Below are positions 33,579 through 40,804 of a stretch of DNA of 64,000 nucleotides, piece by piece. The stretch is taken from NCBI RefSeq assembly GCF_016907335.1, contig NZ_JAFBBT010000001.1:1984001-2048000 (forward strand). The letters run 5' to 3'. The stretch is from Curtobacterium herbarum. Lineage in GTDB: Bacteria; Actinomycetota; Actinomycetes; Actinomycetales; Microbacteriaceae. Made by a program: the position numbers and the translations under genes. The notes beneath the pieces are model-generated. The model saw only the letters and a list, made by a program, of their open reading frames with translations. It had not been told where the DNA came from and did no database searches. Every line of letters begins with the position of its first letter. The stretch's first letter is position 1.

Positions 33579-34532
33579 TCACCGGGCGTGGACGATGCGG
33601 ACGCGCGTGACGGTGAAGCCCGCTCGTTCGAACGCCGCGCGCATCGGTGTGTTGACGGCGTCGGTGGTCCCGACGATCCGGGCCTGCCCGTCGTCGTGGT
33701 GGACGTGGGTCATCTCGGCGAGCAGGTCGTGGACGTACCCGTGTCCCCGGTGTTCGGGAAGGACGCCGAGGTAGCTGATGCTCGCGTCGTAGGCGGTCCT
33801 GGTGGGGATGATGAACCCCACCGTCGTGCCGTCCGGGAGATGCGCGGTGCGCCATGCCCGCCGGTCACCAGGGAGCGACCGGTAGAAGTCGAGATCGTCG
33901 TCGGCGAGGGCGTCGACGCCCTCACGGGCGACCATGTCGTTGGTGTGGTCGTCGAGGGAGCCGGATGCGACGGCGGCGAACAGCGCCCGGAAGGTCGCGT
34001 CCTCGGCGGGGACGAAGCGCAGTCGGGTCGGCCGTGGGGGCTCCGGGTCCGACGCGGTGCGTGCGAAGCTGATCCGCTCGGTGGTGCGGGAGAACCCGCC
34101 CAGGTGGGCGGCTTCGTGCCGCCACCGAGCAGCCTCGACCGCTGCCGGATCACTCGTCCAGTTCGGGGAGACGTCGACGTTGAACTCCACGGGTGCGTCG
34201 CCGAAGGCGTCCAGCCCGGCGCGCACCAACGCAGAACCGATCGCGACCGCCTCCGGGCCGTGTGCACCGGTGGTCAGGCAGTCCAGGGTCGCGGGGCGGT
34301 CAGCGTCGGACCGGCCCCACCAGAGCGCACGACCGACGAGCCGTCCGGCCCGCTCGGCGACCCAGCACCACTCCGGACGGTAGTTCCCAGTGGCGAGTTC
34401 AGCGGTCAGGCGATCCGCACCGATCCAGGCCACGGGGTCGTCGCTCGTCCAGTCGGTCAGCGCCGGCACGTCGTCGCGGCCCGCGCGTCGGACGTGGAGG
34501 GTCGAGGTGGCGTTCACCGGCTGGGTCTCCAT
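33579..34532 (-). CDS. Double GNAT-domain acetyltransferase
   Basis: A 317-residue protein with an N-terminal GNAT-like half (TLHVRRAGRDDVPALTDW) and a clearer C-terminal GNAT: YDASISYLGVLPEHRGHGYVHDLLAEMTHVHHDDG near 245-279 with the acetyl-CoA loop PEHRGHG, then VNTPMRAAFERAGFTVTRVRIVHAR. Paired GNAT domains are seen in MshD-type and aminoglycoside enzymes, where only one half is active; here the C-terminal half keeps the motif. The substrate is unknown. It is the last of three adjacent minus-strand genes (with the GNAT and the TetR-ASCH fusion), 9 bases after the next GNAT. Confidence 0.78.
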   Translation of the reverse strand: METQPVNATSTLHVRRAGRDDVPALTDWTSDDPVAWIGADRLTAELATGNYRPEWCWVAERAGRLVGRALWWGRSDADRPATLDCLTTGAHGPEAVAIGSALVRAGLDAFGDAPVEFNVDVSPNWTSDPAAVEAARWRHEAAHLGGFSRTTERISFARTASDPEPPRPTRLRFVPAEDATFRALFAAVASGSLDDHTNDMVAREGVDALADDDLDFYRSLPGDRRAWRTAHLPDGTTVGFIIPTRTAYDASISYLGVLPEHRGHGYVHDLLAEMTHVHHDDGQARIVGTTDAVNTPMRAAFERAGFTVTRVRIVHAR

Positions 34533-34541
34533 CCGACGACC

Positions 34542-35132
34542 CTAGACGACCCGCACCTCACTGCGGAGCACCGCGAAGACCAGGGTGTCCGTCCACTCTC
34601 CCTTGCTCCAGAAGTCGCTCCGGAAGTGCGCCTCCTGGCGCATGCCGAGGCGGCCCGCGAGGCGTGCAGACGAGTCGTTGCGTGCGTCCATCTGCGCGAC
34701 CACACGGTGGACGTCGTGCCGTTCGAAGACGGCCAGCAGGACGGCGGCCACCGCCTCGGTCGCGTACCCGTGGCCTCCGTGGGCGGGATCGAGCGTCCAC
34801 CCCACCTCGACGGTGCGTCGCTCCTGCTCCGTGCGCCAGACCGAGACCGCCCCGATCAGCGTCCCGCCGCGTTCGATCGCCAGCGCGAGCGCGCCGCCCG
34901 GTTCGTCCAGGCCGGTCCGGGCGAGTCGACGCTGGAGGTGCGCCGCACCGGATTCGAGTGTCCACGGTTCCTCGAGGAGGTGGCGCGCGACCTCCGGTCG
35001 GGAGTAGATGGACACGAGTCGCTCGAGATCGCTCTCGCGGTGGAGCCGGAGGGTCAATCGTGCCGTGGTCACCAGCGCTCCGGTGGTCACGCCCGTGGTG
35101 CTCGCGGCCCCCGGTGGCAGATCGGCCGTCAC
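34542..35132 (-). CDS. GNAT acetyltransferase (RimJ/RimL type)
   Basis: A 196-residue GNAT_3-type protein. It has TARLTLRLHRESDLERLVSIYSRPEV at the start, GWTLDPAHGGHGYATEAVAAVLLAVF (acetyl-CoA loop) near 109-134, and NDSSARLAGRLGMRQEAHFRSDFWSKGEW toward the end, the canonical pattern of protein N-terminal or alkyl-amine acetyltransferases in this group. GTG at 35132 overlaps the fusion gene's stop (GTGA); a second in-frame GTG at 35072 would remove a 20-residue low-complexity extension and could be the real start. Confidence 0.83.
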   Translation of the reverse strand: MTADLPPGAASTTGVTTGALVTTARLTLRLHRESDLERLVSIYSRPEVARHLLEEPWTLESGAAHLQRRLARTGLDEPGGALALAIERGGTLIGAVSVWRTEQERRTVEVGWTLDPAHGGHGYATEAVAAVLLAVFERHDVHRVVAQMDARNDSSARLAGRLGMRQEAHFRSDFWSKGEWTDTLVFAVLRSEVRVV

Positions 35133-36082
35133 GACGACCCGAGGACGAGTTCGGCGACCTCGACGACGGCGTCATCCGGCATGTCGGGGTAGTAGTTCTC
35201 GCGGAGCTGTTGCCCGAAGCGGCGCATGTCGGTCCCCGGGGGCTGATGGGCCTGCTCCGCGGTGAGGGTGTCGAGCCGGTACCGGTGCACGGCGGTGACC
35301 GCGCCGACCAGCGGCTCGGCCGTGGGGTGACCGTCGAAGACGAAGGTCGCGGCGCCGACCGCCACGGACTCGTTCCAGCGGACGGTGGTGACCTTCTCGC
35401 CGCTGACGATCGCTTCGTGGTGCTTCTGGTGGAAGTGGATGGTGTCCGGAGTCGGGGCGTCCATGTCCCCACCCTGCCCGAGGTCGTCTTCGGGCGCGCT
35501 CCCCGTCGTCACCGCCAGGATCACCGTGCGCACCGCTGCGACCTGTCGCGCCTCGGTCCACCCGTCGGGATCTCCCGCCGCCAGGCTCGACACGCCCTCG
35601 ACCGCAGCGACGAGGGCCGCTGCCCGTTCGGCCGAGTCGGCGTGGAGCTCCGGGTACGCGGACTCGATGAGCCGCGTCACCCGCTCCGCGAAGGCCCGGC
35701 TGTTCGCGGCGTGCCGCTCGGCGAGGACCGGATCAGCCAGCGCTGCCGCGAGGAACCCCACCCACACCCGTGCTTCGGCGAGTCGTTCGCGGTCCACGGG
35801 CAGCGCGCCCAGCAGGACGGCACGCAGCGCCGATCCGGCGTCGGGGGCATCGGCCTCGAGCGCGTCGGAGCGGACGCGCGTGCGCTCGTGCATGAGGTCG
35901 CGGGCGTGGAGCAGGAGCGCCCGTTTGTCGCGGAACGTGTGCAGGACCAGGCCCGTCGTGCACCCGGCACGCTCCGCGACGGCCCGGAGCGTGAGCCCCG
36001 TCGGGCCGCGGTCGGCGAGCGTCCCGAACACCGCCTCCGACAGGCGCAGCCGGCTCGCTTCCGCATCTCTCGTCCTGCTCAC
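35129..36082 (-). CDS. TetR-family regulator fused to a C-terminal ASCH domain
   Basis: A 317-residue protein. Residues 1-195 are a TetR regulator: the helix-turn-helix region runs LTLRAVAERAGCTTGLVLHTFRDKRALLLHARDLM near 29-63, with a helical ligand domain after it. Residues 205-317 form an ASCH domain: TIHFHQKHHEAIVSGEKVTTVRW, then AATFVFDGHPTAEPLVGAVTAV. ASCH domains bind RNA or nucleosides. The frame is continuous with no stop between. ATG at the domain join (MDAPTP), behind GGTGGGG, could also give a free ASCH protein. GTG at 36082 is chosen as it precedes the first TetR helix. Twin dyads lie just upstream, in front of the divergent GNAT gene. Confidence 0.75.
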   Translation of the reverse strand: MSRTRDAEASRLRLSEAVFGTLADRGPTGLTLRAVAERAGCTTGLVLHTFRDKRALLLHARDLMHERTRVRSDALEADAPDAGSALRAVLLGALPVDRERLAEARVWVGFLAAALADPVLAERHAANSRAFAERVTRLIESAYPELHADSAERAAALVAAVEGVSSLAAGDPDGWTEARQVAAVRTVILAVTTGSAPEDDLGQGGDMDAPTPDTIHFHQKHHEAIVSGEKVTTVRWNESVAVGAATFVFDGHPTAEPLVGAVTAVHRYRLDTLTAEQAHQPPGTDMRRFGQQLRENYYPDMPDDAVVEVAELVLGSS

Positions 36083-36091
36083 GCGACGACG

Positions 36092-36120
36092 GTAACAGAT
36101 GTTACGGTAACGATCGTCAC
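36092..36120. promoter_or_regulatory. Twin TetR-type dyads
   Basis: GTAAC-AGAT-GTTAC (36092-36105) is a perfect 5-bp-arm dyad; GTAAC-GATC-GTCAC (36107-36120) repeats it with one mismatch, 15 bp further. Between them GTTAC and GTAAC form a third dyad. They fill the 49 bases between the TetR-ASCH start and the divergent GNAT ATG, so the regulator very likely binds here. Confidence 0.75.
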
Positions 36121-36131
36121 GAGAGGAACCC

Positions 36132-36602
36132 ATGACCTGGACGATCAGCCGCACGGAGTTCGACCACCCCGATGCCGACCAGCTGCGGCGAGCGCAGCGC
36201 GCCGAGCTGGACGCGCGCTACGGCAGCGACGACCACGAGCCGGGCACACCGCCGTCGGCAGCCGACGTCCCGGTGTTCCTCGTCGCGAGGACGAGCGACG
36301 GCCACCCCGTCGCCTGCGGGGGCCTGCGCCCCCTGGCCGACGACGTCGCCGGACCCGGGAGCGTCGAGATCAAGCGCATGTACGTGGCGCCGCCAGCGCG
36401 GGGGTCAGGGGTGGCGGTCACCGTCCTCCGCGCCCTGGAGGCTGCTGCTCGCGATCTCGGGTCGAAGCGCGTGGTCCTCGAGACGGGCACCCTCCAGCCC
36501 GACGCGATCCGCTTCTACGAACGGGAGGGCTACACGAGCATCCCGCTGTACGGCCCCTACGTCGGGTGCGCCGAATCCGTCTGCTTCGCTCGGGATCTGT
36601 GA
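36132..36602 (+). CDS. GNAT acetyltransferase, probable target of the TetR-ASCH regulator
   Basis: A 156-residue GNAT. It has PVFLVARTSDGHPVACGGLRPL near 48-69, VEIKRMYVAPPARGSGVAVTVLRALEAAA near 80-108 (loop ARGSGVA in the acetyl-CoA position), and LETGTLQPDAIRFYEREGYTSIPLYGPY toward the end. The same pattern occurs in antibiotic- and stress-type small-molecule acetyltransferases. ATG at 36132 has AGAGGA five bases ahead. The twin dyads sit immediately upstream of that ribosome site, so expression is likely repressed by the divergently encoded regulator. Confidence 0.83.
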   Translation: MTWTISRTEFDHPDADQLRRAQRAELDARYGSDDHEPGTPPSAADVPVFLVARTSDGHPVACGGLRPLADDVAGPGSVEIKRMYVAPPARGSGVAVTVLRALEAAARDLGSKRVVLETGTLQPDAIRFYEREGYTSIPLYGPYVGCAESVCFARDL

Positions 36603-36627
36603 TCCGTCGCCTCGGCGCGCACTGCCG

Positions 36628-37002
36628 TCACCGGTCGCAGTCGGTGCACCGGCCGTGGACGGTGAGTGTCTCGGTCTGCGCGAAGAAGTCGGCGTCCTGG
36701 ATCACCGCGACGCGTCGGAGCGGTACCTCCTCGATCCGTCCGCACTCGTCGCAGACGAACAGGTCGTCACCCGGCAGCAGGTAGACCGCTCCGCCCGGCA
36801 GGACGACCTCACGGACCCGGCCGACCGCGACGAGGCGGTGCACCTCCCGGTAGACGGTGGACAGGCTGATCGGGTCGCCGGCGCTCCGCAGTGTCCGGTA
36901 CAGCTCCTGCACGGTGGCGCGGCGAACCGTCCGGAGCGCCACGAGGACGCACTCGGTGTGTCGACGTCGCGCGCGGTGCGCGACCGTGACGGCGGGAGCC
37001 AT
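36628..37002 (-). CDS. Fur-family metalloregulator, probably Zur
   Basis: A 124-residue Fur-family repressor. The winged helix is in the first 70 residues (LRTVRRATVQELYRTLRSAGDPISLSTVYREVHRLVAVGRV). Two CxxC pairs follow: VCDEC near 88 and CTDC near 120, the structural zinc site. The H/E sensory residues are partly replaced, and the protein is short, so the metal is not certain. Zinc is favoured because the divergent operon encodes a zinc/manganese-type importer and the boxes between look Zur-like. ATG at 37002. Confidence 0.82.
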   Translation of the reverse strand: MAPAVTVAHRARRRHTECVLVALRTVRRATVQELYRTLRSAGDPISLSTVYREVHRLVAVGRVREVVLPGGAVYLLPGDDLFVCDECGRIEEVPLRRVAVIQDADFFAQTETLTVHGRCTDCDR

Positions 37003-37021
37003 GCCTCCATCCTCTCCCGAG

Positions 37022-37040
37022 AATGAGTATCGCGATCATT
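37022..37040. promoter_or_regulatory. Zur-like box 1
   Basis: AATGA (37022-37026) and TCATT (37036-37040) are inverted around an inner ATCGCGAT palindrome (37029-37036). It lies 20 bases ahead of the fur-type gene start and may autoregulate it. Confidence 0.55.
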
Positions 37041-37082
37041 TGGGTTCGCAAAGGGGGCCGCCGGTGCCCTACGGTTCCGATC

Positions 37083-37095
37083 GAGAATGGTTCTC
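37083..37095. promoter_or_regulatory. Zur-like box 2
   Basis: GAGAA-TGG-TTCTC is a perfect dyad, 40 bases upstream of the importer lipoprotein GTG. It resembles the actinobacterial Zur pattern TGAAAA-n3-TTTTCA, with an added CA after the right arm. Binding by the adjacent Fur-family protein under zinc-replete conditions is the likely role. Confidence 0.7.
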
Positions 37096-37134
37096 ATCAC
37101 AATCGGGCCCAGTGCCCTGGACAGGACGGATGCC

Positions 37135-38052
37135 GTGCGCATCAACAGATTCATCGCCTCGGGCGTCGTCGCCGCAGTGACTGCCGCAGCCCTCACCGGG
37201 TGCTCCTCCGCCGGGGCCGGTGACAGCGGGAAGATCACCGTGGTCGGCGCCGAGAACGAGTACTCCGACGTCGCCGCACAGATCGGCGGGAAGTACGTCA
37301 CGGCATCGGCCGTCATGAGCAACCCGAACACCGACCCGCACACGTTCGAGGCCAGTGCCAGCGTGGCGAGGGAGCTCTCCGCCGCGCAGTTGGTGATCCA
37401 GAACGGCGTCGGGTACGACGACTTCATGGCCAAGCTCGAGAAGGCCTCGCCGAACTCCGCCAGGAGGGTCATCACCGCGCAGACCGTGCTCGGGCTCCCC
37501 GACAGCACCAGGAACCCTCACCTCTGGTACGACCCGAAGACGATGCCGGCCGTCGCCGCGGAGATCGCCGCCGACCTGGAGAAGCTCGACCCGGCCCACA
37601 AGACGACGTTCGAGCAGAACCTCACGACGTTCGACGACTCGCTGCACGCGTGGACCTCCGCGCTCGCCGCCTTCAAGAGCGCACACGGCGGGACCCCCGT
37701 CGCCGTGACCGAACCGGTCGCGGACTACGCCCTCGAAGCAGCGGGCGTCGACGTCGAGACACCGTGGTCCCTGCAGGCAGCGATCATGAACGACACCGAC
37801 CCGTCGCCCCAGCAGTCCGCTGCGCAGGACTCCCTGTTCACGGCCAAGCAGGTCAAGGTCTTCCTCTACAACCAGCAGGTGACCGACTCGATCACGGCGC
37901 ACTACCTGTCGCTGGCACACGCGAACGATGTCCCGGTGGTCGGCGTGTACGAGACGATGCCGACCGGCTACACCTACCAGCGGTGGATGGAGGCTGAAGT
38001 CGCGGCGCTCTCGAAGGCCGTCACCGACGGCACCTCGACGGAGAAGCTGTGA
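37135..38052 (+). CDS. Metal ABC transporter substrate-binding lipoprotein (ZnuA/TroA type)
   Basis: A 305-residue cluster-9 binding protein. The lipobox is LTGC with Cys near 23. Metal ligands are visible in SNPNTDPHTFE near 64-74 (first His), NPHLWYDP near 127-134 (second His), and the late acidic VYETMPTG. TroA-type proteins bind zinc or manganese. No histidine-rich loop is present, which is less typical of high-affinity zinc binders, so manganese cannot be excluded. GTG at 37135 is in frame behind GGACGGA; the nearby ATG at 37130 is out of frame. Its stop overlaps the ATPase start. Confidence 0.88.
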   Translation: MRINRFIASGVVAAVTAAALTGCSSAGAGDSGKITVVGAENEYSDVAAQIGGKYVTASAVMSNPNTDPHTFEASASVARELSAAQLVIQNGVGYDDFMAKLEKASPNSARRVITAQTVLGLPDSTRNPHLWYDPKTMPAVAAEIAADLEKLDPAHKTTFEQNLTTFDDSLHAWTSALAAFKSAHGGTPVAVTEPVADYALEAAGVDVETPWSLQAAIMNDTDPSPQQSAAQDSLFTAKQVKVFLYNQQVTDSITAHYLSLAHANDVPVVGVYETMPTGYTYQRWMEAEVAALSKAVTDGTSTEKL

Positions 38053-38861
38053 CCACCGCTGCAGCGGTCGCCGCCGGTGGCGTCGTCACCGTGCGCGACC
38101 TGCGTGTCGTCCTCTCCGGGCGGGCCGTCCTCGACGGCGTCGACCTCGACGTCGCGGCAGGCGACTTCGTCGGCCTCATCGGCGCGAACGGCGCCGGCAA
38201 GACCACGCTCCTCCGCGCGTTGCTCGGCGTGGTCACGGTGACCAGCGGCACCGTCCGTCGACCGCAGCGTGCTGCCGACGTCGGCGGCATCGGCTACCTC
38301 CCGCAGAAGACCGTGCTCGATCCGGATGCGCCGCTGCGAGCCCGGGACGTCGTGGCGCTCGGACTCGACGGCGGTCGCCTCGGCCTCCCGCTCCGGCGGC
38401 GGCGGACACTCGCGCTCGTGGACGAGACGCTGGAGCGTGTCGGCGCGACGGCGTTCGCGGACCAGCGGATCGGCGAGCTGTCCGGCGGCCAACAGCAGCG
38501 CGTCCTGCTCGCGCACGCGCTGATCAGTCAGCCGGCGCTGCTGCTCCTCGACGAGCCCCTGGCGAACCTCGACCCGGCGAGCGCCGCCGACATCGTCGCG
38601 CTCCTGCACACCATCCGGCGCGACCACGGCGTCGGGATCGTCCTCACCGCGCACGACATCAACCTGCTCCTGCCGGTGCTCGACCGCGTCGTCTACCTCG
38701 CAGACGGTCGAGCGGTCACCGGCTCCCCGGCCGACGTCATCCGCGAAGACGTCCTCTCCCGCCTCTACGGGCGACCGATCCGGGTCATCGACGCCGACGG
38801 ACGCCTCGTCGTCCTCGCCGACGACCGCTCCGCCGTCCCCGCGGGAGCGGTCCGCCGATGA
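38049..38861 (+). CDS. Metal ABC transporter ATPase
   Basis: A 270-residue ATPase: Walker A GANGAGKTT near 44-52, Q-loop YLPQKT near 85, signature LSGGQQQR near 146-153, Walker B LLLLDEP near 166-172, H-loop LTAHD near 198. The insertion after Walker A is short as in ZnuC/MntB-type proteins. GTG at 38049 overlaps the lipoprotein stop and the stop overlaps the permease ATG, so all four importer genes are translationally linked. Confidence 0.93.
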   Translation: MTTAAAVAAGGVVTVRDLRVVLSGRAVLDGVDLDVAAGDFVGLIGANGAGKTTLLRALLGVVTVTSGTVRRPQRAADVGGIGYLPQKTVLDPDAPLRARDVVALGLDGGRLGLPLRRRRTLALVDETLERVGATAFADQRIGELSGGQQQRVLLAHALISQPALLLLDEPLANLDPASAADIVALLHTIRRDHGVGIVLTAHDINLLLPVLDRVVYLADGRAVTGSPADVIREDVLSRLYGRPIRVIDADGRLVVLADDRSAVPAGAVRR

Positions 38862-39784
38862 GCGTGTCCGTCGCCGTCGCGCTGTCGGGTTTCGTCACCA
38901 GTCCGACGGTCCACTCCGCGCTCGTGGTGGGTGGGTTCGTCGCCGCGGTCACCGGTGTCGTCGGGGTCTTCACGGTGGTCCGTGGGCAGTCGTTCGCCGG
39001 ACACGCCCTCGCCGACCTGGGTGCCGTCGGCGGCGCCGGCGCGTTCCTCGTCGGCATCAGCCAGCTCTGGGGGTTCGTCGGTGCGGGCGTCGTCGCCGCA
39101 CTCCTGATGGAGGCCATCGGGACGCACCGGCTGAAGGGCCGGGACGTCGCCACCGGGGTCGTGTTCGCGTTCGGGCTCGGCCTGACGGCGCTGTTCCTGT
39201 ACTGGGACACCACGATCGGAGGCTCGAGCAACGCGGCCGTGTCCGTCCTGTTCGGCTCGTTGTTCGTCATCGATGCCTCCGTCGTCCCCCCGGTGGTGCT
39301 CCTCAGTGTGGTCGTGCTCCTGCTCGTCGGCACCACCTACCGCTGGCTGCTGCTGGCGTCCGTCGACGAGGACCTGGCCGTCGCCCGCGGGGTGCCGGTC
39401 CGGCTCGCCGGGCTGGTGTTCCTCGTGGCACTCGCCCTCGCGGTGGAGCTCTCGTCCCTGACCATCGGCGCGATCCTCTCGACCGCGCTGCTGATCGGTC
39501 CGGCGGCCACCGCCCTGCTCCTGACCCGTCGGTTCGGTGTCGCCGTGCTCCTCGCTGCCGGCATCGGCGTCCTCGAGACGTGGGTCGGCTGCCTCATCGC
39601 GTACGAGAGCTACTACTGGGCCGGGAAGGACGGGAACTGGCCGGTCAGCTTCTGCGTCGTGGCCCTGGTCCTGGTCGTGTACGTCGGAGCCCGGTTCGCC
39701 TCCCGCATCGCCCGGAGGAGAACGGCGTCCCGACCGGTCATGCACGCCCCGCGGATCCTCGCCGACGCCGGAAGGGTCGGCTGA
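38858..39784 (+). CDS. Metal ABC transporter permease 1 (ABC-3 family)
   Basis: A 308-residue permease of the ABC-3 (ZnuB/TroC) family with about eight helices. Landmarks are VVRGQSFAGHALADLGAVGGAG near 42-63 (the conserved DGLGHAxxxG-like region) and LTIGAILSTALLIGPAATALLLTRR near 210-234. It is followed by a second permease of the same family, so the importer has two non-identical channel subunits, or one is a homodimer alternative. ATG 38858 overlaps the ATPase stop. Confidence 0.9.
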   Translation: MSVSVAVALSGFVTSPTVHSALVVGGFVAAVTGVVGVFTVVRGQSFAGHALADLGAVGGAGAFLVGISQLWGFVGAGVVAALLMEAIGTHRLKGRDVATGVVFAFGLGLTALFLYWDTTIGGSSNAAVSVLFGSLFVIDASVVPPVVLLSVVVLLLVGTTYRWLLLASVDEDLAVARGVPVRLAGLVFLVALALAVELSSLTIGAILSTALLIGPAATALLLTRRFGVAVLLAAGIGVLETWVGCLIAYESYYWAGKDGNWPVSFCVVALVLVVYVGARFASRIARRRTASRPVMHAPRILADAGRVG

Positions 39785-40602
39785 TGTTCTCCGACTTCAT
39801 GGTGAACACCTGGATCGCCGGCACGATCGTCGGCGTCGTGGCCGGCGTCGTCGGGGTGTTCGTCGTCATCCGCGGCGACGCCTTCCTGGCGCACGCGCTC
39901 CCGCACGGGGCGTTCGCCGGTGCCGCGGGCGCCGTGCTCGTCGGGATCGACTCGTTGCTCGGCATCGGGGTGTTCGCCGCCGTCGGCTCCCTGCTCGTGT
40001 CGGTCCTCGGACGCCGCGGGCGGGGTGACGTCGCCACCGCCCTGACGCTGGCGACGATGCTCGGTCTCGGCGCGTTCTTCCTCAGCCGCTCGAGCGAGTA
40101 CTCAGCCGAGGTGTTCTCGTTGCTCTTCGGCCAGGTCCTCGGCGTCTCGACCGTGGAGATCGTCCCGATGCTGGTCCTGGGCATCGCGTGCCTCGCCGCC
40201 GTCGCCACGCTCTACCGGCCGTTGCTCCTCGCCTCGTTGCTGCCGGCCACCGCGCCCGCACGTGGCGTGCGGCCGCAGGTCGTGACGGTCCTGTTCGGGT
40301 TGATCGTCGCCTGCGCCACGACGACGAGCGTCCCCGTCGTCGGCGCGCTGCTCATGTTCGCTCTCCTGGTCGGCCCGCCCGCGGCCGCACGGACCCTCGC
40401 TCGCCGACCATCGCGGGCGATCGCACTCTCGACGGTGTTCACGCTCGTCGTGGTCTGGGCCTCGATCGCTCTCGCCGACGCCACGGACTGGCCGGTCGGT
40501 TTCTTCGTCACCGCGCTCAGCGCGGTGCTCTTCCTCGGTGCGCACGCACCGCGGCTCCGTCGGTCGGTGCCGATCGGGAGGCCCGTGGTGACCGTCCGCT
40601 GA
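39784..40602 (+). CDS. Metal ABC transporter permease 2 (ABC-3 family)
   Basis: A 272-residue ABC-3 permease. It shows VIRGDAFLAHALPHGAFAGAAGAVLVG near 27-53 and TTTSVPVVGALLMFALLVGPPAAARTLARR near 179-208, which mirror permease 1. Its ATG at 39784 shares one base with the preceding TGA. A channel formed from both permeases, as in some manganese/zinc systems with two B subunits, is likely. The operon ends at 40602, followed by the large dyad at 40654. Confidence 0.9.
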   Translation: MFSDFMVNTWIAGTIVGVVAGVVGVFVVIRGDAFLAHALPHGAFAGAAGAVLVGIDSLLGIGVFAAVGSLLVSVLGRRGRGDVATALTLATMLGLGAFFLSRSSEYSAEVFSLLFGQVLGVSTVEIVPMLVLGIACLAAVATLYRPLLLASLLPATAPARGVRPQVVTVLFGLIVACATTTSVPVVGALLMFALLVGPPAAARTLARRPSRAIALSTVFTLVVVWASIALADATDWPVGFFVTALSAVLFLGAHAPRLRRSVPIGRPVVTVR

Positions 40603-40653
40603 CGGCGTCGGTACCGCGCGGGGTGCCGTCCGGATCGGTCCGGTCGACACACC

Positions 40654-40706
40654 AACCCTTCCGTAGCGTTAGAGTTGGCACGTCAACCCTCTCGTTACGG
40701 AAGGGT
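40654..40706. promoter_or_regulatory. 53-bp imperfect nested dyad upstream of the SulP gene
   Basis: Outer arms ACCCTTCCGTAGCG (40655-40668) and CGTTACGGAAGGGT (40693-40706) match with one mismatch. Inside, AGAGTTG and CAACCCTCT, and the central GTTG-n6-CAAC, continue the symmetry. It lies between the importer operon and the SulP gene (about 100 bases ahead of it). It may terminate the first or be an operator for the second. Confidence 0.65.
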
Positions 40707-40804
40707 CGGTCTGCCCTGGTCCTCCCGCGACCGGCGTGCGTGTCGCACCGCCCTCGCCTGCCCAGCCGGCACCGAGCCTCCGGACCAGACACCGAAGGAG
40801 ACCC

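Noticed and set aside
35129..35500. Separate ASCH gene instead of a fusion
   Set aside because: Possible because of an internal ATG, but the frame is continuous with the TetR part and no stop intervenes, so I keep one gene and note the alternative.
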